In this document: piece by piece, positions 1 through 9,132 of the stretch | How the letters are laid out: every line of letters begins with the position of its first letter | Position numbering within the stretch: the first letter of the stretch is position 1 | From: Blastocatellia bacterium | GTDB lineage: Bacteria > Acidobacteriota > Blastocatellia > Chloracidobacteriales > Chloracidobacteriaceae | Length of the DNA stretch: 64,000 bases | Direction: 5' to 3' | Assembly (NCBI GenBank): GCA_019695185.1 | Contig: JAIBAN010000001.1 | Location: 124,001 to 188,000, forward strand | Made by a program: the position numbers and the translations under genes | The notes under the pieces: model-generated | Seen by the model: only the letters and a program-made list of their open reading frames with translations | Database searches by the model: none | What the model was told of the DNA's origin: nothing

Positions 1-1064
1 TCAACGGTTTGTTGGGGTTGGCACTCGGTCATATTTCGGTGAGCCATTTTGTGGTTGGGGGTGGAGATATGCCCTCCGGACCGCCACCGGCAAGGATTGG
101 ACTTCTGGGGGCCGACTATGAGATTGCCGCCGGACGGTATCGCTTCAAACGGATTTTCCGAAGCAGCACGTATAGCGACCCGTTGGGAACGAACGCCGCA
201 CCGCTTGACCGTCCGGGTGTGCAGGTCAAAGAAGGGGAATTTCTGCTCAAGGTCGAGGGGCAGGATGTTACCGCCGATAAACCCATCTGGCCTTATTTTC
301 TTTTGAAAAATCCGGGTCCGCTGACAATTACCGTTGGTCCGGAACCAACTGGGGCCAATGCCCGCACCCTGACAGTCTATCCAATTCCGAATGAAACCCA
401 GCTTCGGGTGGCGGATTGGGCGGAAGCCAATCGGAGACGGGTTGAGGAAGCTTCACAGGGGAAGCTTGGCTATGTGTACGTAGCTGATTATGGGGCGGAA
501 ACCCTGAAGCTGATGCGGGCTTTGAGCGGTTACAGCGACCGGGCCGGAATCATTATTGACCAACGATACAATGGCGGAGGCATCACGCCAGATTATCTGA
601 TTGAATGGCTGCGGCGGAAACCAATCTATCAGTACACGTTTCGGGAAGGGGACGACATCGCCACTCCGGTCAATCCCGGTCCGCCTGTTTCGGTGCTTCT
701 GGTCAACCACCAGAATTATTCTGCTGCCGAGACGTTTGCCTTTATGTACAAACTGACCAAAATCGGGCCGCTGGTGGGAAAGCGAACCGGCGGTGGTGGT
801 ATTGGTCCCTATGTGTTTACTCCCCGGTTGCTGGATGGAGGCCGGGTGCAGCTTCCCAATCGGGCGGCTTACAATCCTGACGGAACTTCCTGGGGAATTG
901 AAAACATTGGGGTTGCTCCGGATGTTGAGGTGGAAATACTCCCCCAGGATGTGCTGGCCGGGCGTGACCCACAATTGGAGCAGGCCCTCCGGATGGCCCT
1001 TGAGGCTGCAAAAAAACAGCCTCCTGCTGTTGTGAAGAAGCCGAAATATCCGGTTCACAAGTAA
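1..1064 (+). CDS. S41-family peptidase, tricorn-protease-like C-terminal part (5' truncated)
   Basis: The reading frame is open to the left edge, so this is the 3' part of a longer gene; the TTG at 9 is only the first start-like codon in the fragment. About 350 residues remain. A PDZ-like segment (roughly residues 65-125, GVQVKEGEFLLKVEGQDV) is followed by an S41/ClpP-fold core with DQRYNGGG and NYSAAETFAF; the Ser in SAAE is the likely nucleophile. PDZ followed by S41 without a clear signal peptide matches the C-terminal half of tricorn-protease homologues, which trim peptides after the proteasome or other proteases; this is family knowledge. A CtpA-type secreted protease is the alternative. 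A word-repeat array begins a few bases after the stop codon. Confidence 0.8.
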   Translation, partial: NGLLGLALGHISVSHFVVGGGDMPSGPPPARIGLLGADYEIAAGRYRFKRIFRSSTYSDPLGTNAAPLDRPGVQVKEGEFLLKVEGQDVTADKPIWPYFLLKNPGPLTITVGPEPTGANARTLTVYPIPNETQLRVADWAEANRRRVEEASQGKLGYVYVADYGAETLKLMRALSGYSDRAGIIIDQRYNGGGITPDYLIEWLRRKPIYQYTFREGDDIATPVNPGPPVSVLLVNHQNYSAAETFAFMYKLTKIGPLVGKRTGGGGIGPYVFTPRLLDGGRVQLPNRAAYNPDGTSWGIENIGVAPDVEVEILPQDVLAGRDPQLEQALRMALEAAKKQPPAVVKKPKYPVHK

Positions 1065-1070
1065 GGGCTG

Positions 1071-1220
1071 AGGGTCCAGGGTTCAGGGGCCAGGGTTCAG
1101 GGTTCAGGGGCCAGGGTTCAGGGTTCTCGATGACCAGGAAATTTGAAGCTCTGAATGGGTTTAATTGTCAATTGTCCATACAAAGACCCTGAACCCTGAA
1201 CCCTGAACCCTGGACCCTGA
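1071..1220. repeat. Inverted pair of AACCCTG-word arrays
   Basis: A CAGGGTT-type array (1071-1126) faces its complement, an AACCCTG array (1186-1220), around a core of about 60 bp containing TTAATTGTCAATTG. The right arm ends next to the stop codon of the MglA-like gene. Both flanking genes converge here, so the arms could fold as a transcript hairpin. A similar AATTG core sits in the element at 43653-43998. Confidence 0.9.
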
Positions 1221-1221
1221 T

Positions 1222-1815
1222 TTAGTAGTGTTTCCGGTTTTTGAGGTCTGTCAAAACCAGCCGCGCCGCTGCTTTCAAGGTATCAAAGACACCAATCCCC
1301 TGATTTGCCACTGCTTCTATCACGGGTTCGTTTTTCAGGACGAGTTCCCGCTTCATTTCATCCACCGAAAGGATGTTACGGCCATCCCGTTTGTTGAGTT
1401 GGAGCACGTAAGGGAGCGTCCGAAAATTCAGATTATACTCGGCAAGATGTTCCAGCATGTCATTGACCATGAGGATATTGGCGTCCATTCTTTCGAAATG
1501 GCTGTCGGCGACAAAGATGATTCCATCCAAGCCCCGTACAATCAGCTTCCGGCTGGCTTTGTAGAAAATCTGTCCTGGTACCGTGTACAGATGGAAACGG
1601 GTTTTGAATCCCCGGATTTCACCCAGTTGCAACGGCATAAAGTCAAAAAACAGAGTGCGCTCCGTCTCGGTATCCAGTTTGACCAGTTTGCCTTTTGCGC
1701 TTGGGTCTGACTGTTTGTAAATATGCTCCACGTTGGAAGTTTTCCCGCCTAGCCCCGGCCCGTAGTAAACGATTTTGCAACTGATTTCTTTGGTTGCCAG
1801 ATTGATTGTCACCAT
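1222..1815 (-). CDS. mglA: MglA-type small Ras-like GTPase
   Basis: Cytoplasmic GTP-binding switch of the MglA family, which sets cell polarity, gliding motility or type IV pilus positioning in bacteria that have it. Seen in the 197-residue product: P-loop GPGLGGKT at residues 19-26, a PGQ switch II region in TVPGQIFYKA, and the base-specificity motif NKRD. I start at the ATG at 1815 because AGGAGGT lies nine bases upstream; an upstream ATG at 1860 has no comparable site and adds a non-family tail. The usual partner MglB is not adjacent. The family is clear; the process controlled here is not shown by the sequence. Confidence 0.9.
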   Translation of the reverse strand: MVTINLATKEISCKIVYYGPGLGGKTSNVEHIYKQSDPSAKGKLVKLDTETERTLFFDFMPLQLGEIRGFKTRFHLYTVPGQIFYKASRKLIVRGLDGIIFVADSHFERMDANILMVNDMLEHLAEYNLNFRTLPYVLQLNKRDGRNILSVDEMKRELVLKNEPVIEAVANQGIGVFDTLKAAARLVLTDLKNRKHY

Positions 1816-1930
1816 AGATTGCGACCTCCTTTTTGTTTCAGAGTGAGAAAGTCGCCTCAAATCTCGAAAAAAGATTTTCCAGGAAAGAAATCTTTTGAGT
1901 GAATTGCTTCACTTTGGCTTCGTGGTATTC

Positions 1931-1967
1931 TGAACCCTGAACCCTGAACCCTGAACCCTGCACCCTG
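1931..1967. repeat. AACCCTG-word array before the sigma-like gene
   Basis: About five copies of TGAACCC in one orientation, ending two bases before the ATG at 1970. The array occupies the position where a Shine-Dalgarno sequence would be expected, and none is visible. No complementary arm was found upstream. Confidence 0.9.
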
Positions 1968-1969
1968 TT

Positions 1970-3085
1970 ATGTCGGTTTCACTACACGACCACCAAACCA
2001 CAGTCAGTCCGTTTTATTGGGAGCTGGTAAGGAGATTTGCTTCCGATGCCTTTGCCGTGCGGCATGCGCTGGCGGATGTTGTCTTGCTGCGGGTGCAAGG
2101 AACTGCAGAAGCCGCCGAAGAGACCGACCAGCAGGCCCAGGCAGTGCTGGCGGAGTTTCTCAGCCCGGAACTTAAACAAAGCCGCCGGACTGTGCTTTGG
2201 AACCGGTTGAGTCCGGTGGAGCAATTTCGGGCCGAGCGATTTCACCGATTGAAAGAGGAATTGGAGGAATTCTTTGTTGGTGCCGGTTGCTGGCAAGCCA
2301 AAGGCTGGATGCGGCAAACCCTGGAACGGCTTGGATTTGCTTTGGTGAATGGCGAATTGCCGGTTGAAATCATTGGGGAAGGGGTTATTCGAAACAGTCT
2401 CGAGCTGGCCCGACGATTGCTCCAGGTCGCTCACCTGGTTGAAGAACAACAGTTTGCGGCCTTGCTTGCCCGGTTGCATCCGGACGCCCGGCAGGCAGGC
2501 GAGGAATATGAAAAGCTGCGGGACCGGCTTATCCATTTTTTTGAGGCCCGCCAATGGCAAATCAGTGAGGCCAGGCGCTTTCCCGATGTGAGTCAGGCAG
2601 CCGACGAAGTGCTCAACCGGCTGGCCGAAAAAATTCATGCGGAAACCGAGCGGGCGACACCTGTGGCAGAACGGGTTCAGAATGTGAAGGCTTTTGCTCT
2701 GGGGATGGCCCGGTTGGTCTGGCAGGAGCTGCAAGCCGAATCTTCCCGCTTGCCTGAAATGCCACTGCCCCCATTACCTTCACCGAATCGGTTGCGTCAG
2801 ATGCAGGCGGCGTGTCTGCAAACTCTGAAGGAATCACAACGGCGGTTGCTGATTCGGTATTGCGGCTGCACCGTGCTCGACGAACAAAACGCAGCCCGGT
2901 ACCGCCGCCAGTTGATTGAAGAATTTGGCTTCAAAGATGCCAAAGCCTTGCACCAGAGCATTTCCTATCTGCGCCGGAAACTGGAATGCTGTGTTGCCCG
3001 GCGCATGCAGCAGTTGGCCAAAACCGACTTTTCCGCCACAACGCTTGAACCGGAGGAGGACGCCAATGACACCCTCAAATTTTGA
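1970..3085 (+). CDS. Atypical sigma-70-like protein
   Basis: A 371-residue soluble protein. The middle part (about 170-255, starting YEKLRDRLIHFFEARQW) resembles a sigma region-2 helical bundle, and the C-terminal part (about 275-350, CLQTLKESQRRLLIRYCG then a helical RYRRQLIEEFG segment) resembles region 4. The N-terminal 160 residues are not recognised. The next gene overlaps the 3' end by 20 bases and looks like an anti-sigma factor, which supports a role in regulated promoter recognition. The similarity is at the pattern level only, and a DNA-binding role is inferred. No Shine-Dalgarno is visible because a word array ends just before the ATG. Confidence 0.55.
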   Translation: MSVSLHDHQTTVSPFYWELVRRFASDAFAVRHALADVVLLRVQGTAEAAEETDQQAQAVLAEFLSPELKQSRRTVLWNRLSPVEQFRAERFHRLKEELEEFFVGAGCWQAKGWMRQTLERLGFALVNGELPVEIIGEGVIRNSLELARRLLQVAHLVEEQQFAALLARLHPDARQAGEEYEKLRDRLIHFFEARQWQISEARRFPDVSQAADEVLNRLAEKIHAETERATPVAERVQNVKAFALGMARLVWQELQAESSRLPEMPLPPLPSPNRLRQMQAACLQTLKESQRRLLIRYCGCTVLDEQNAARYRRQLIEEFGFKDAKALHQSISYLRRKLECCVARRMQQLAKTDFSATTLEPEEDANDTLKF

Positions 3086-3467
3086 CCTGCCTGAGCCTTT
3101 TGCCTCCGGGGCCACCATTGAAGACGACGACATCGTGCGGTATCTGCTGGGAACCCTCCCCGCAGCCGACCGCGACCGGTTTGAAGCCTTGTATTTTGAA
3201 GATGATGAGCTATTTGAACGGGTCAAAGCCGTGGAGGAACGGCTCATCCGGGACCGGTTGTTGTTCCGCCTTCCCGAGGCTGAGGAACAACGTTTTACGG
3301 AAACCTATGTGGTTCCGCCCAGCCGCTATCAGCGGGTCACCCTGGCCGAAACCTTGCTTGACGAAGCCACCAAGGAGCTTTCCGCGGATCCGCAGTTTTG
3401 CGATTCCATTGGGTATTTGAATCCCTTGGGGCCTTCAGATAGGGAAAGCGATAACAAAAAAGTCTAA
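3066..3467 (+). CDS. Anti-sigma-like acidic protein, coupled to the sigma-like gene
   Basis: A 133-residue acidic protein. DDDIVRYLLGTLPAADRDRF and the following FEDDELFERVKAVEERLIRD match the N-terminal pattern of acidobacterial anti-sigma-like proteins in which the zinc-binding residues are lost. No transmembrane helix is seen. The start at 3066 is chosen from GGAGGA just upstream and gives a 20-base overlap with the preceding gene, so translation is probably coupled. The likely role is binding and holding the sigma-like partner; this rests on context and pattern, not on a named domain hit. A terminator hairpin follows downstream. Confidence 0.6.
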   Translation: MTPSNFDLPEPFASGATIEDDDIVRYLLGTLPAADRDRFEALYFEDDELFERVKAVEERLIRDRLLFRLPEAEEQRFTETYVVPPSRYQRVTLAETLLDEATKELSADPQFCDSIGYLNPLGPSDRESDNKKV

Positions 3468-3537
3468 TGCTCGAACGGTACGGAAGATTGGGAGCGAGCC
3501 TCTACTCATAAGGTTCTCGCGTAAAGAGTCGTCACCG

Positions 3538-3562
3538 ACATCCACTTCCTGTGGATGTTTTT
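3538..3562 (+). terminator. Rho-independent terminator
   Basis: Perfect 8-bp stem ACATCCAC/GTGGATGT with loop TTCCT, followed directly by a T run. It closes the sigma-like/anti-sigma-like unit and separates it from the kelch gene. Confidence 0.8.
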
Positions 3563-3623
3563 CTTGCTCATCAAGTAAAAAATCGCTTTAGCAGGTTTGT
3601 TCTCCAAAAGGATGGTTTTGGTT

Positions 3624-6600
3624 ATGCACAAGACACTCTTCCGACTTTGGATTATTGCCGTGTTGCTGTTGACGGCAACCCTTTTTTCCCGAAATTCTTT
3701 GCACCCATTGACAACCGGACAGGCTGAAATGGCGGTCGGCTCCGGAACTGGAAACTCGCTGCGGCAATCCTTGACCTTTGCCGAACGGGTCGCCGCTCAA
3801 AAAGCGCTCGAAGCCGTTTATTGGCGTCACCGGATTTGGCCTCGGGAGAATCAAACCGCCAAGCCTGCGCTGGAATCGGTCCTGTCCCAGACTGTGCTGG
3901 AACAAAAGGTCAGGGACTATGTGCAGCAATCCCAGGCTGTGGAGGAATTTCGGCACCAGCCTTTCAGTGGAGAAGAGTTGCAGGCCGAAATCAACCGGCT
4001 GGTCGCTCACACACGGGATACTGCCTTGCTTCGGGAACTTTTTGCCGCCCTCGACAATAATCCTTTCCTGATTGCTGAATGCTTGGCACGCCCCACCCTG
4101 ATTGAGCGTTTTTTGTACAGTTCAGAAAACAAAACTGAAATCCTGAACCAGGTCAAATCAAAGCCAACTGAGATGCGGTTGCCGGTTTTTGCCTATGTGC
4201 TGTGGCAAGAGGATAGCCTTCGCAAAGACGCAACCTGTGATGTTTGGACGCCCACTTTTACCCATAACCAGAACAGCACCCCTCCGCCTTGCTCCAACCA
4301 TAAAGCGGTTTGGACCGGGACAGAAATGATTGTCTGGGGTGGGACAGAGGCCGATGAGGTGAACACAGGAGGTCGGTACAATCCGGCAACCGACTCCTGG
4401 CTGGCCCTCAGTAATATCGCAGCCCCTCCACCCCGGAAGGACCACACAGCAATCTGGACCGGCACGGAAATGATTATTTGGGGCGGTTTTCAAGGTGGAG
4501 CCAATCAGACTTTCAATTCCGGTGGCCGGTATAACCCCGCCACTGATACCTGGACGGCCACCAGTCTGGTCAATGCTCCACAGTCCCGCAGTCGCCATAC
4601 GACAGTCTGGACAGGGACGGAAATGATTGTCTGGGGCGGGCTTGCGACCGGATTGGCCAATACAGGCGGTCGTTACAATCCTCAGACAGATTCCTGGATC
4701 CCTACGACTTTAACTAATGCACCAGTCGCCCGAGCCGAACATAGTGCCATTTGGGCTGGGGCCGAAATGATTATCTGGGGTGGCTGGATCGGAGGTTCCG
4801 GACGGTTACAGGATGGTGCCCGGTATAACCCTGGAGCAGACACCTGGGTTGCCATCTCAACCACCAATGCCCCAGCCAACCGTTCGCTTCACACCGCAAT
4901 CTGGACCGGCACGCAAATGGTGGTTTGGGGTGGCATTGACCCCGGTTTTGCTCCGTTGGGAACCGGAGCCATGTATAACCCGGCAAACAACCTCTGGACG
5001 ACGATGACAACTGCCGGGGTTCCCCTTCCCAGAAGTCAGCATCAGGCTGTCTGGACAGGCACAACAATGATTGTCTGGGGAGGTTTGGGAGCCTTGTCTT
5101 CCGCCGATGTGCTCAACAGTGGAGGACGATTTAATCCGGTTACCAATAGCTGGTCACCTTTGCCAATCAGTAACGCCCCGGTTGCCCGCACCAACCATGC
5201 TGCTGTTTGGACTGGTTCGGAGATGATTGTTTGGGGAGGCTATGCCGGCGGCCCGCTTAACTCAGGAGGCCGTTATAATCCGGCAACCAATAGCTGGCTT
5301 CCAATCAAAACCAATAGTGCGCCAAGTGCCCGGGCCGACCATTGTTCTGTTTGGACTGGAACTGAAATGGTGGTGTATGGTGGCGGATATGGAACCGGAG
5401 GCAAGTATCTACCGGCAACTGACAGTTGGGCACCAATTTCCTCTTTATCGGGTGGGGGAGCTGCTCGGGCGCAGGTTGTTTGGACCGGACTCGAAATGAT
5501 TATTGTCGGGGGCTATAACAATTATTTGCCAGGAGGAGGCGCACGGTATAACCCCACTACAGATACATGGATTTATTTGCCGGAAAATATCGGGGCAAAT
5601 TTACAGGATCATACAGCAGTTTGGACTGGCTCGGAAATGATTGTCTGGGGTGGTGGTTATAACATTGGGCAGCGATATAATCCGGGAACAAACTCCTGGA
5701 GGCAGGCAACAATTACTGGTGCTCCCCAATCCCGCAAGTATCAAACAGCCATTTGGACTGGCTCCGAGATGATTATTTGGGGCGGGTATACGACCGGAGG
5801 GAACACCCCGGTCTACTTTAATGATGGCGGACGGTATAACCCTGTCACGGATACCTGGACACCGGTGGTCCCAACCGCTGAAACGCCCAGTCCGCGTGTT
5901 TTCCATACAGTTGTCTGGACTGGTTCCCGCATGATTGTGTGGGGAGGGAGCAATAGCAGTGGCATTCTGAATTCCGGCGGGGTTTGGGACCCGACAACCG
6001 GCTTGTGGACGGCCACGAACCTGACCGGCGCGCCAACGGCCCGCACTTCGCATACTGCTGTCTGGTCGTCCCAGTTTGGCATGCTTGTGTGGGGCGGGGG
6101 AGTATACCCAAATTATGTCAATACAGGGGGACGGTATGACCTTGCAACTGATACCTGGACGCCCATCAGCACGGTTGGAGCACCAACCCCACGGTATAGT
6201 CACACCGCAGTCTGGACCGGCTCTGAGATGATTGTGTGGGGCGGAGCACGAACAACACTTCCTTATTTATTTGATACTGGCGGCATGTATCGCCCCTGTG
6301 ACATTTCAACGCTCACTCTTTCCCGGTTTTATCCGCTCGCAAGTACCCCTGGGAAGGCTCTGACCCTGAGTGGTTCAGGGTTTGTTTCAGGTGCAACGGA
6401 GGTGTTTTTTGGTGGAACCAGGCTGATTCCGGCTGCCGGGGTCAATGTCCTCAGTGGAACAACTCTGACTGCTGGAATTCCGCTTTCAGGCAGTGGAAAC
6501 GGGAACCTCAATGGGTTTCTGACGGTTCGGGTCAACGGGGTGGATGTAACCACCCAGGCATTTCCCACCAATATTGCAAATCCTTGCGGTGGTACTGCCA

Positions 6601-6833
6601 CCTTTGCGGAATTTGTAGTGGCTGGCGATGTGAACGGGGATGGGCTCATCGCTCAAGCCAATGATTTTGCTCTGGCACGGGGCTTTTCCCAATTTCAGGC
6701 GGTTCCGACGGCAAGGCAACTGCTGGCGGCGGATGTCGTTCCGCTCAATGGCAACTGCCGGGGAGACGGGGTTTTGACGACCACCGATATTACCTTTTTG
6801 CGGGCTGTTTCATTGGGGCAGGCCACTTTTTAG
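3624..6833 (+). CDS. Secreted 14-kelch-repeat protein with C-terminal dockerin-like segment
   Basis: About 1069 residues beginning with a signal peptide (MHKTLFRLWIIAVLLL). After about 200 residues of unassigned helical sequence come fourteen kelch-type blades of about 50-60 residues, each with a variant of AVWTGTEMIVWGG followed by GGRYNPATDSW. Fourteen blades would make two seven-bladed propellers. Downstream lie an IPT/TIG-like region and a pair of calcium-loop-like motifs (AGDVNGDGLI and CRGDGVLTTTDITFL) like a dockerin or EF-hand pair. The start is uncertain between 3612 and 3624; I prefer 3624 because AGGA sits upstream at usable distance. Kelch propellers bind proteins or glycans; the ligand is unknown. 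Confidence 0.85.
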   Translation: MHKTLFRLWIIAVLLLTATLFSRNSLHPLTTGQAEMAVGSGTGNSLRQSLTFAERVAAQKALEAVYWRHRIWPRENQTAKPALESVLSQTVLEQKVRDYVQQSQAVEEFRHQPFSGEELQAEINRLVAHTRDTALLRELFAALDNNPFLIAECLARPTLIERFLYSSENKTEILNQVKSKPTEMRLPVFAYVLWQEDSLRKDATCDVWTPTFTHNQNSTPPPCSNHKAVWTGTEMIVWGGTEADEVNTGGRYNPATDSWLALSNIAAPPPRKDHTAIWTGTEMIIWGGFQGGANQTFNSGGRYNPATDTWTATSLVNAPQSRSRHTTVWTGTEMIVWGGLATGLANTGGRYNPQTDSWIPTTLTNAPVARAEHSAIWAGAEMIIWGGWIGGSGRLQDGARYNPGADTWVAISTTNAPANRSLHTAIWTGTQMVVWGGIDPGFAPLGTGAMYNPANNLWTTMTTAGVPLPRSQHQAVWTGTTMIVWGGLGALSSADVLNSGGRFNPVTNSWSPLPISNAPVARTNHAAVWTGSEMIVWGGYAGGPLNSGGRYNPATNSWLPIKTNSAPSARADHCSVWTGTEMVVYGGGYGTGGKYLPATDSWAPISSLSGGGAARAQVVWTGLEMIIVGGYNNYLPGGGARYNPTTDTWIYLPENIGANLQDHTAVWTGSEMIVWGGGYNIGQRYNPGTNSWRQATITGAPQSRKYQTAIWTGSEMIIWGGYTTGGNTPVYFNDGGRYNPVTDTWTPVVPTAETPSPRVFHTVVWTGSRMIVWGGSNSSGILNSGGVWDPTTGLWTATNLTGAPTARTSHTAVWSSQFGMLVWGGGVYPNYVNTGGRYDLATDTWTPISTVGAPTPRYSHTAVWTGSEMIVWGGARTTLPYLFDTGGMYRPCDISTLTLSRFYPLASTPGKALTLSGSGFVSGATEVFFGGTRLIPAAGVNVLSGTTLTAGIPLSGSGNGNLNGFLTVRVNGVDVTTQAFPTNIANPCGGTATFAEFVVAGDVNGDGLIAQANDFALARGFSQFQAVPTARQLLAADVVPLNGNCRGDGVLTTTDITFLRAVSLGQATF

Positions 6834-6952
6834 GGGTGTGGTAAGTGGCCGGTGAGAGGAACGGAAAAACTGCACACTGATTCACTGTTTTTTGATCCTG
6901 ATTACCTGACACTTCAGACTTTTCACCTTCTATATATTTTCTTGAATGAGGT

Positions 6953-7003
6953 TTGGGCAGTGTCGTCCAGGATGTCGGCGGTACTGCCCAATTTTTTATT
7001 TTT
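6953..7003 (+). terminator. Terminator of the kelch gene
   Basis: TTGGGCAGT pairs with ACTGCCCAA across a 21-base loop, followed by TTTTTTATTTTT. It overlaps the stop of the convergent gene at 6996. Confidence 0.7.
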
Positions 7004-7724
7004 CAACGAGTTGAACCTGAATTGCTGAATAATACAGGCTGGTGGTGCCTTCAAATCCCGAATCAGTTCCAACCAGCAGCCAAAAACTGCCGTCGGCAGC
7101 GGTTGTGACTTCAACCGGGGCCGTATTTTTCAAAACCTTGAATTCAAAGCGGGGGGCAGCACAATTGGAGTTGGTCCCGCTGATATTGCCTGCGACGACC
7201 GCATTGCGCCCCCCTTGGGCCTGGTTTCCTTTATCCAGGTTAAGCACCAACAGGTTTTCCTGAACTTCGCCCTGTGGTTCAAGGGTCGCACCTCCAACCT
7301 TGAGATAGACACTTTCCCCTGGGGCTCCGCCAATCCCGACGCAGTTGGCCGGAGCATTGGTGGCGAATTTGACCTTGAATTGCAATCGGTAGGTGGTGTT
7401 CGGCTTAAATCCGGTCACCCGCCGTTTGAGAAACATAAACAGGTCATCGCTATGGTTGTTTCCTGAGATAAAAAAGCCCTTGGCATTCTTTCCGACTTCT
7501 GCCGGCAGAGGGCGGGATTGGGCCGTCAATTCGTAGAAGGTTTCCTGGCCGGGCGGATAATCAGCAAAGCCGCCGGTCCAGCCTTGCAGGTCCTGTTTGA
7601 ATTTGAAGACCAACTTGTTGGCAGCGGCTTGCCCCGCCGGATTTTGTGCAGCGACAGAAGGCGCAGTCGGGGAAAAGGACGCCAGCCCCACCGCCAGGAA
7701 CAAGGAAAAGAGCATGTTTTTCAT
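6996..7724 (-). CDS. Secreted protein of unknown function, beta-sandwich-like
   Basis: 242 residues with a signal peptide (MKNMLFSLFLAVGLASF, cleavage near AAQN). The mature part has the alternating pattern of a carbohydrate-binding-module-like jelly roll: KFKQDLQGWTGGFADYPPG near the start, NTTYRLQFKVKFATN in the middle and FWLLVGTDSGFEGTTSLYYS near the end, typical of extracellular adhesion or sugar-binding modules. No catalytic motif is visible. AGGAG lies upstream of the ATG at 7724. The function is not recognised and the fold suggestion is an inference. It is followed on the same strand by nothing else, since the kelch gene converges on it. Confidence 0.7.
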   Translation of the reverse strand: MKNMLFSLFLAVGLASFSPTAPSVAAQNPAGQAAANKLVFKFKQDLQGWTGGFADYPPGQETFYELTAQSRPLPAEVGKNAKGFFISGNNHSDDLFMFLKRRVTGFKPNTTYRLQFKVKFATNAPANCVGIGGAPGESVYLKVGGATLEPQGEVQENLLVLNLDKGNQAQGGRNAVVAGNISGTNSNCAAPRFEFKVLKNTAPVEVTTAADGSFWLLVGTDSGFEGTTSLYYSAIQVQLVEK

Positions 7725-7842
7725 GATTTCACTCCTGGTTTTGTTGTTGTGACAGGAAACGGGATTCCCGTGGAAGTCCCTTTGTACGTCATTAGGTCAG
7801 GAGAGGTTGTCCAGGTTTGCAGCCAGCAGGGAGTGAAGCTGC

Positions 7843-8322
7843 TTATTTTTCTTTGCGGAAATAGGCTCCGCCGCTTTTGAGGGAATAGATTTGCGGCTTG
7901 AGTGCGCCCCAGTAGGTTAAAACCTTGCCTTCGGGCGTTTTTTCCAGGGTGAAAAGGCGTTCGTTGGGCTGATACGGCTCGCCGATGTTGTCCTTGCCGT
8001 AGCTGTTCAGAAAAATGTGAATCGTGTTGCCTTCGATTTTCGTGTCACAGGCCATGTGGTTGGCGATTTGAAATCCTTCGGAATCAACCACTGCGGTCAG
8101 AGCGCTGCCCTTTTTGATTATTTTGACGGTATGCAGGACAAATTGTCCGCTTTGGCGGGAACCAAATTCCTCAAACACATAGGAACCCTCCCAATTGATT
8201 TGAGGAGCCGGTGTGACAACCGGGGCGGGCGGCTTGGATTTTTGCCCGGCAGTCAGCGGCAGAACGAATCCGGCAGTGAGTGAAAGCAGGAAACAGGTAC
8301 CTTGGGCAAGACGGTTTTTCAT
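7843..8322 (-). CDS. Small secreted protein of unknown function (possible DUF5991-like)
   Basis: 159 residues with an N-terminal signal peptide (FLLSLTAGFVLPLTAG) and a short Pro-rich linker, then a compact domain starting WEGSYVFEEFGSRQSG and ending in YSLKSGGAYFRK. The layout resembles DUF5991 lipocalin-like secreted proteins, from memory only. Its ATG overlaps the stop of the YggS-like gene as ATGA, so the two are translationally coupled, although one is cytoplasmic and the other exported. No function can be assigned. Confidence 0.7.
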   Translation of the reverse strand: MKNRLAQGTCFLLSLTAGFVLPLTAGQKSKPPAPVVTPAPQINWEGSYVFEEFGSRQSGQFVLHTVKIIKKGSALTAVVDSEGFQIANHMACDTKIEGNTIHIFLNSYGKDNIGEPYQPNERLFTLEKTPEGKVLTYWGALKPQIYSLKSGGAYFRKEK

Positions 8323-9023
8323 GCGCGGTCTCCAAACAAAGCGGTCCCCACCCGGACAATGGTCGCCCCTTCCTCAATGGCAACTTCAAAATCGTGACTC
8401 ATCCCCATCGAAAGCTGTGGTAACGGCGGGTGACCGGGGAATTGCTGCTGGAGGTCATCCCGCATTCGGCGCAATTGGGCAAAATACGGTCGGACAGCTT
8501 CCGGGTCCGGCAGAAACGGCGGGATGGCCATCAGACCTGTCACTTCCAAATGGGGAAAGATGGAAGTTGTTTCAAACAAGCCCACCAGTTCATCCGGGAG
8601 AATGCCGGATTTGGTTTCTTCGTCGCCCACATGGACCTGGAGGAGAACTTTTGTCCGTCTGTTGTGCTCTCCGGCCAGCCGGTCCAGGCGGGCGGCCAGC
8701 GCAATCGAATCCACCGAATGAATCAGGTGAAAAAGTTCCACTGCCGGTTTGGCTTTGTTGGCCTGCAAATGCCCGATTAAATGCCACGTCACACCTTCGG
8801 TTGTGATGTGTGGGATTTTGCCGGCGGCTTCCTGCACCCGGTTTTCCCCAAAATGACGAATGCCCGCCGAGATGGCTTCCTCAATCATCTCGATGGGCTT
8901 CGTTTTGGAAACTGCGACCAGTGTTACATCTTCAACCGGGCGTCCGGCACGAGCGCAGGCACGGGCAATGCGTGACTGCACAGCATCCAGGCGGTCTTTG
9001 AAAGATGAAGGCGTAAGTGACAT
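8319..9023 (-). CDS. yggS: YggS-family pyridoxal-phosphate homeostasis protein
   Basis: 234 residues, the usual length for the family. It binds pyridoxal 5'-phosphate through the Lys in LVAVSKTKP (K40); it has no known catalytic reaction and buffers cytoplasmic PLP, affecting amino-acid and keto-acid pools. Other family motifs are HFGENRVQEA, WHLIGHLQANK, LMAIPPF and LSMGMSHDFEVAIEEG. The C-terminus overlaps the following small secreted gene by four bases. The start at 9023 has a GAGATTT-word array directly upstream and no visible Shine-Dalgarno. Confidence 0.95.
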   Translation of the reverse strand: MSLTPSSFKDRLDAVQSRIARACARAGRPVEDVTLVAVSKTKPIEMIEEAISAGIRHFGENRVQEAAGKIPHITTEGVTWHLIGHLQANKAKPAVELFHLIHSVDSIALAARLDRLAGEHNRRTKVLLQVHVGDEETKSGILPDELVGLFETTSIFPHLEVTGLMAIPPFLPDPEAVRPYFAQLRRMRDDLQQQFPGHPPLPQLSMGMSHDFEVAIEEGATIVRVGTALFGDRA

Positions 9024-9025
9024 GG

Positions 9026-9129
9026 TGAGATTTGAGATTTGAGATTTGAGATTTGAGTTGTCAGAACCGCTTTTCGACAGACATTTGGGAATTATTGAAA
9101 CTCAAAACGCAAAACGCAAAACGCAAAAC
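9026..9129. repeat. Two word arrays (GAGATTT and GCAAAAC)
   Basis: Four copies of GAGATTT (9026-9058) and four of GCAAAAC (9101-9129) with about 40 bp between. The words are not exact complements, unlike most other loci. The space lies between the yggS start and the stop of the DksA-like gene, both on the minus strand. Confidence 0.85.
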
Positions 9130-9132
9130 CGA

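Noticed and set aside
3468-3596. Small RNA gene between the anti-sigma-like and kelch genes
   Set aside because: Only the terminator hairpin is supported; no promoter or conserved structure was seen.
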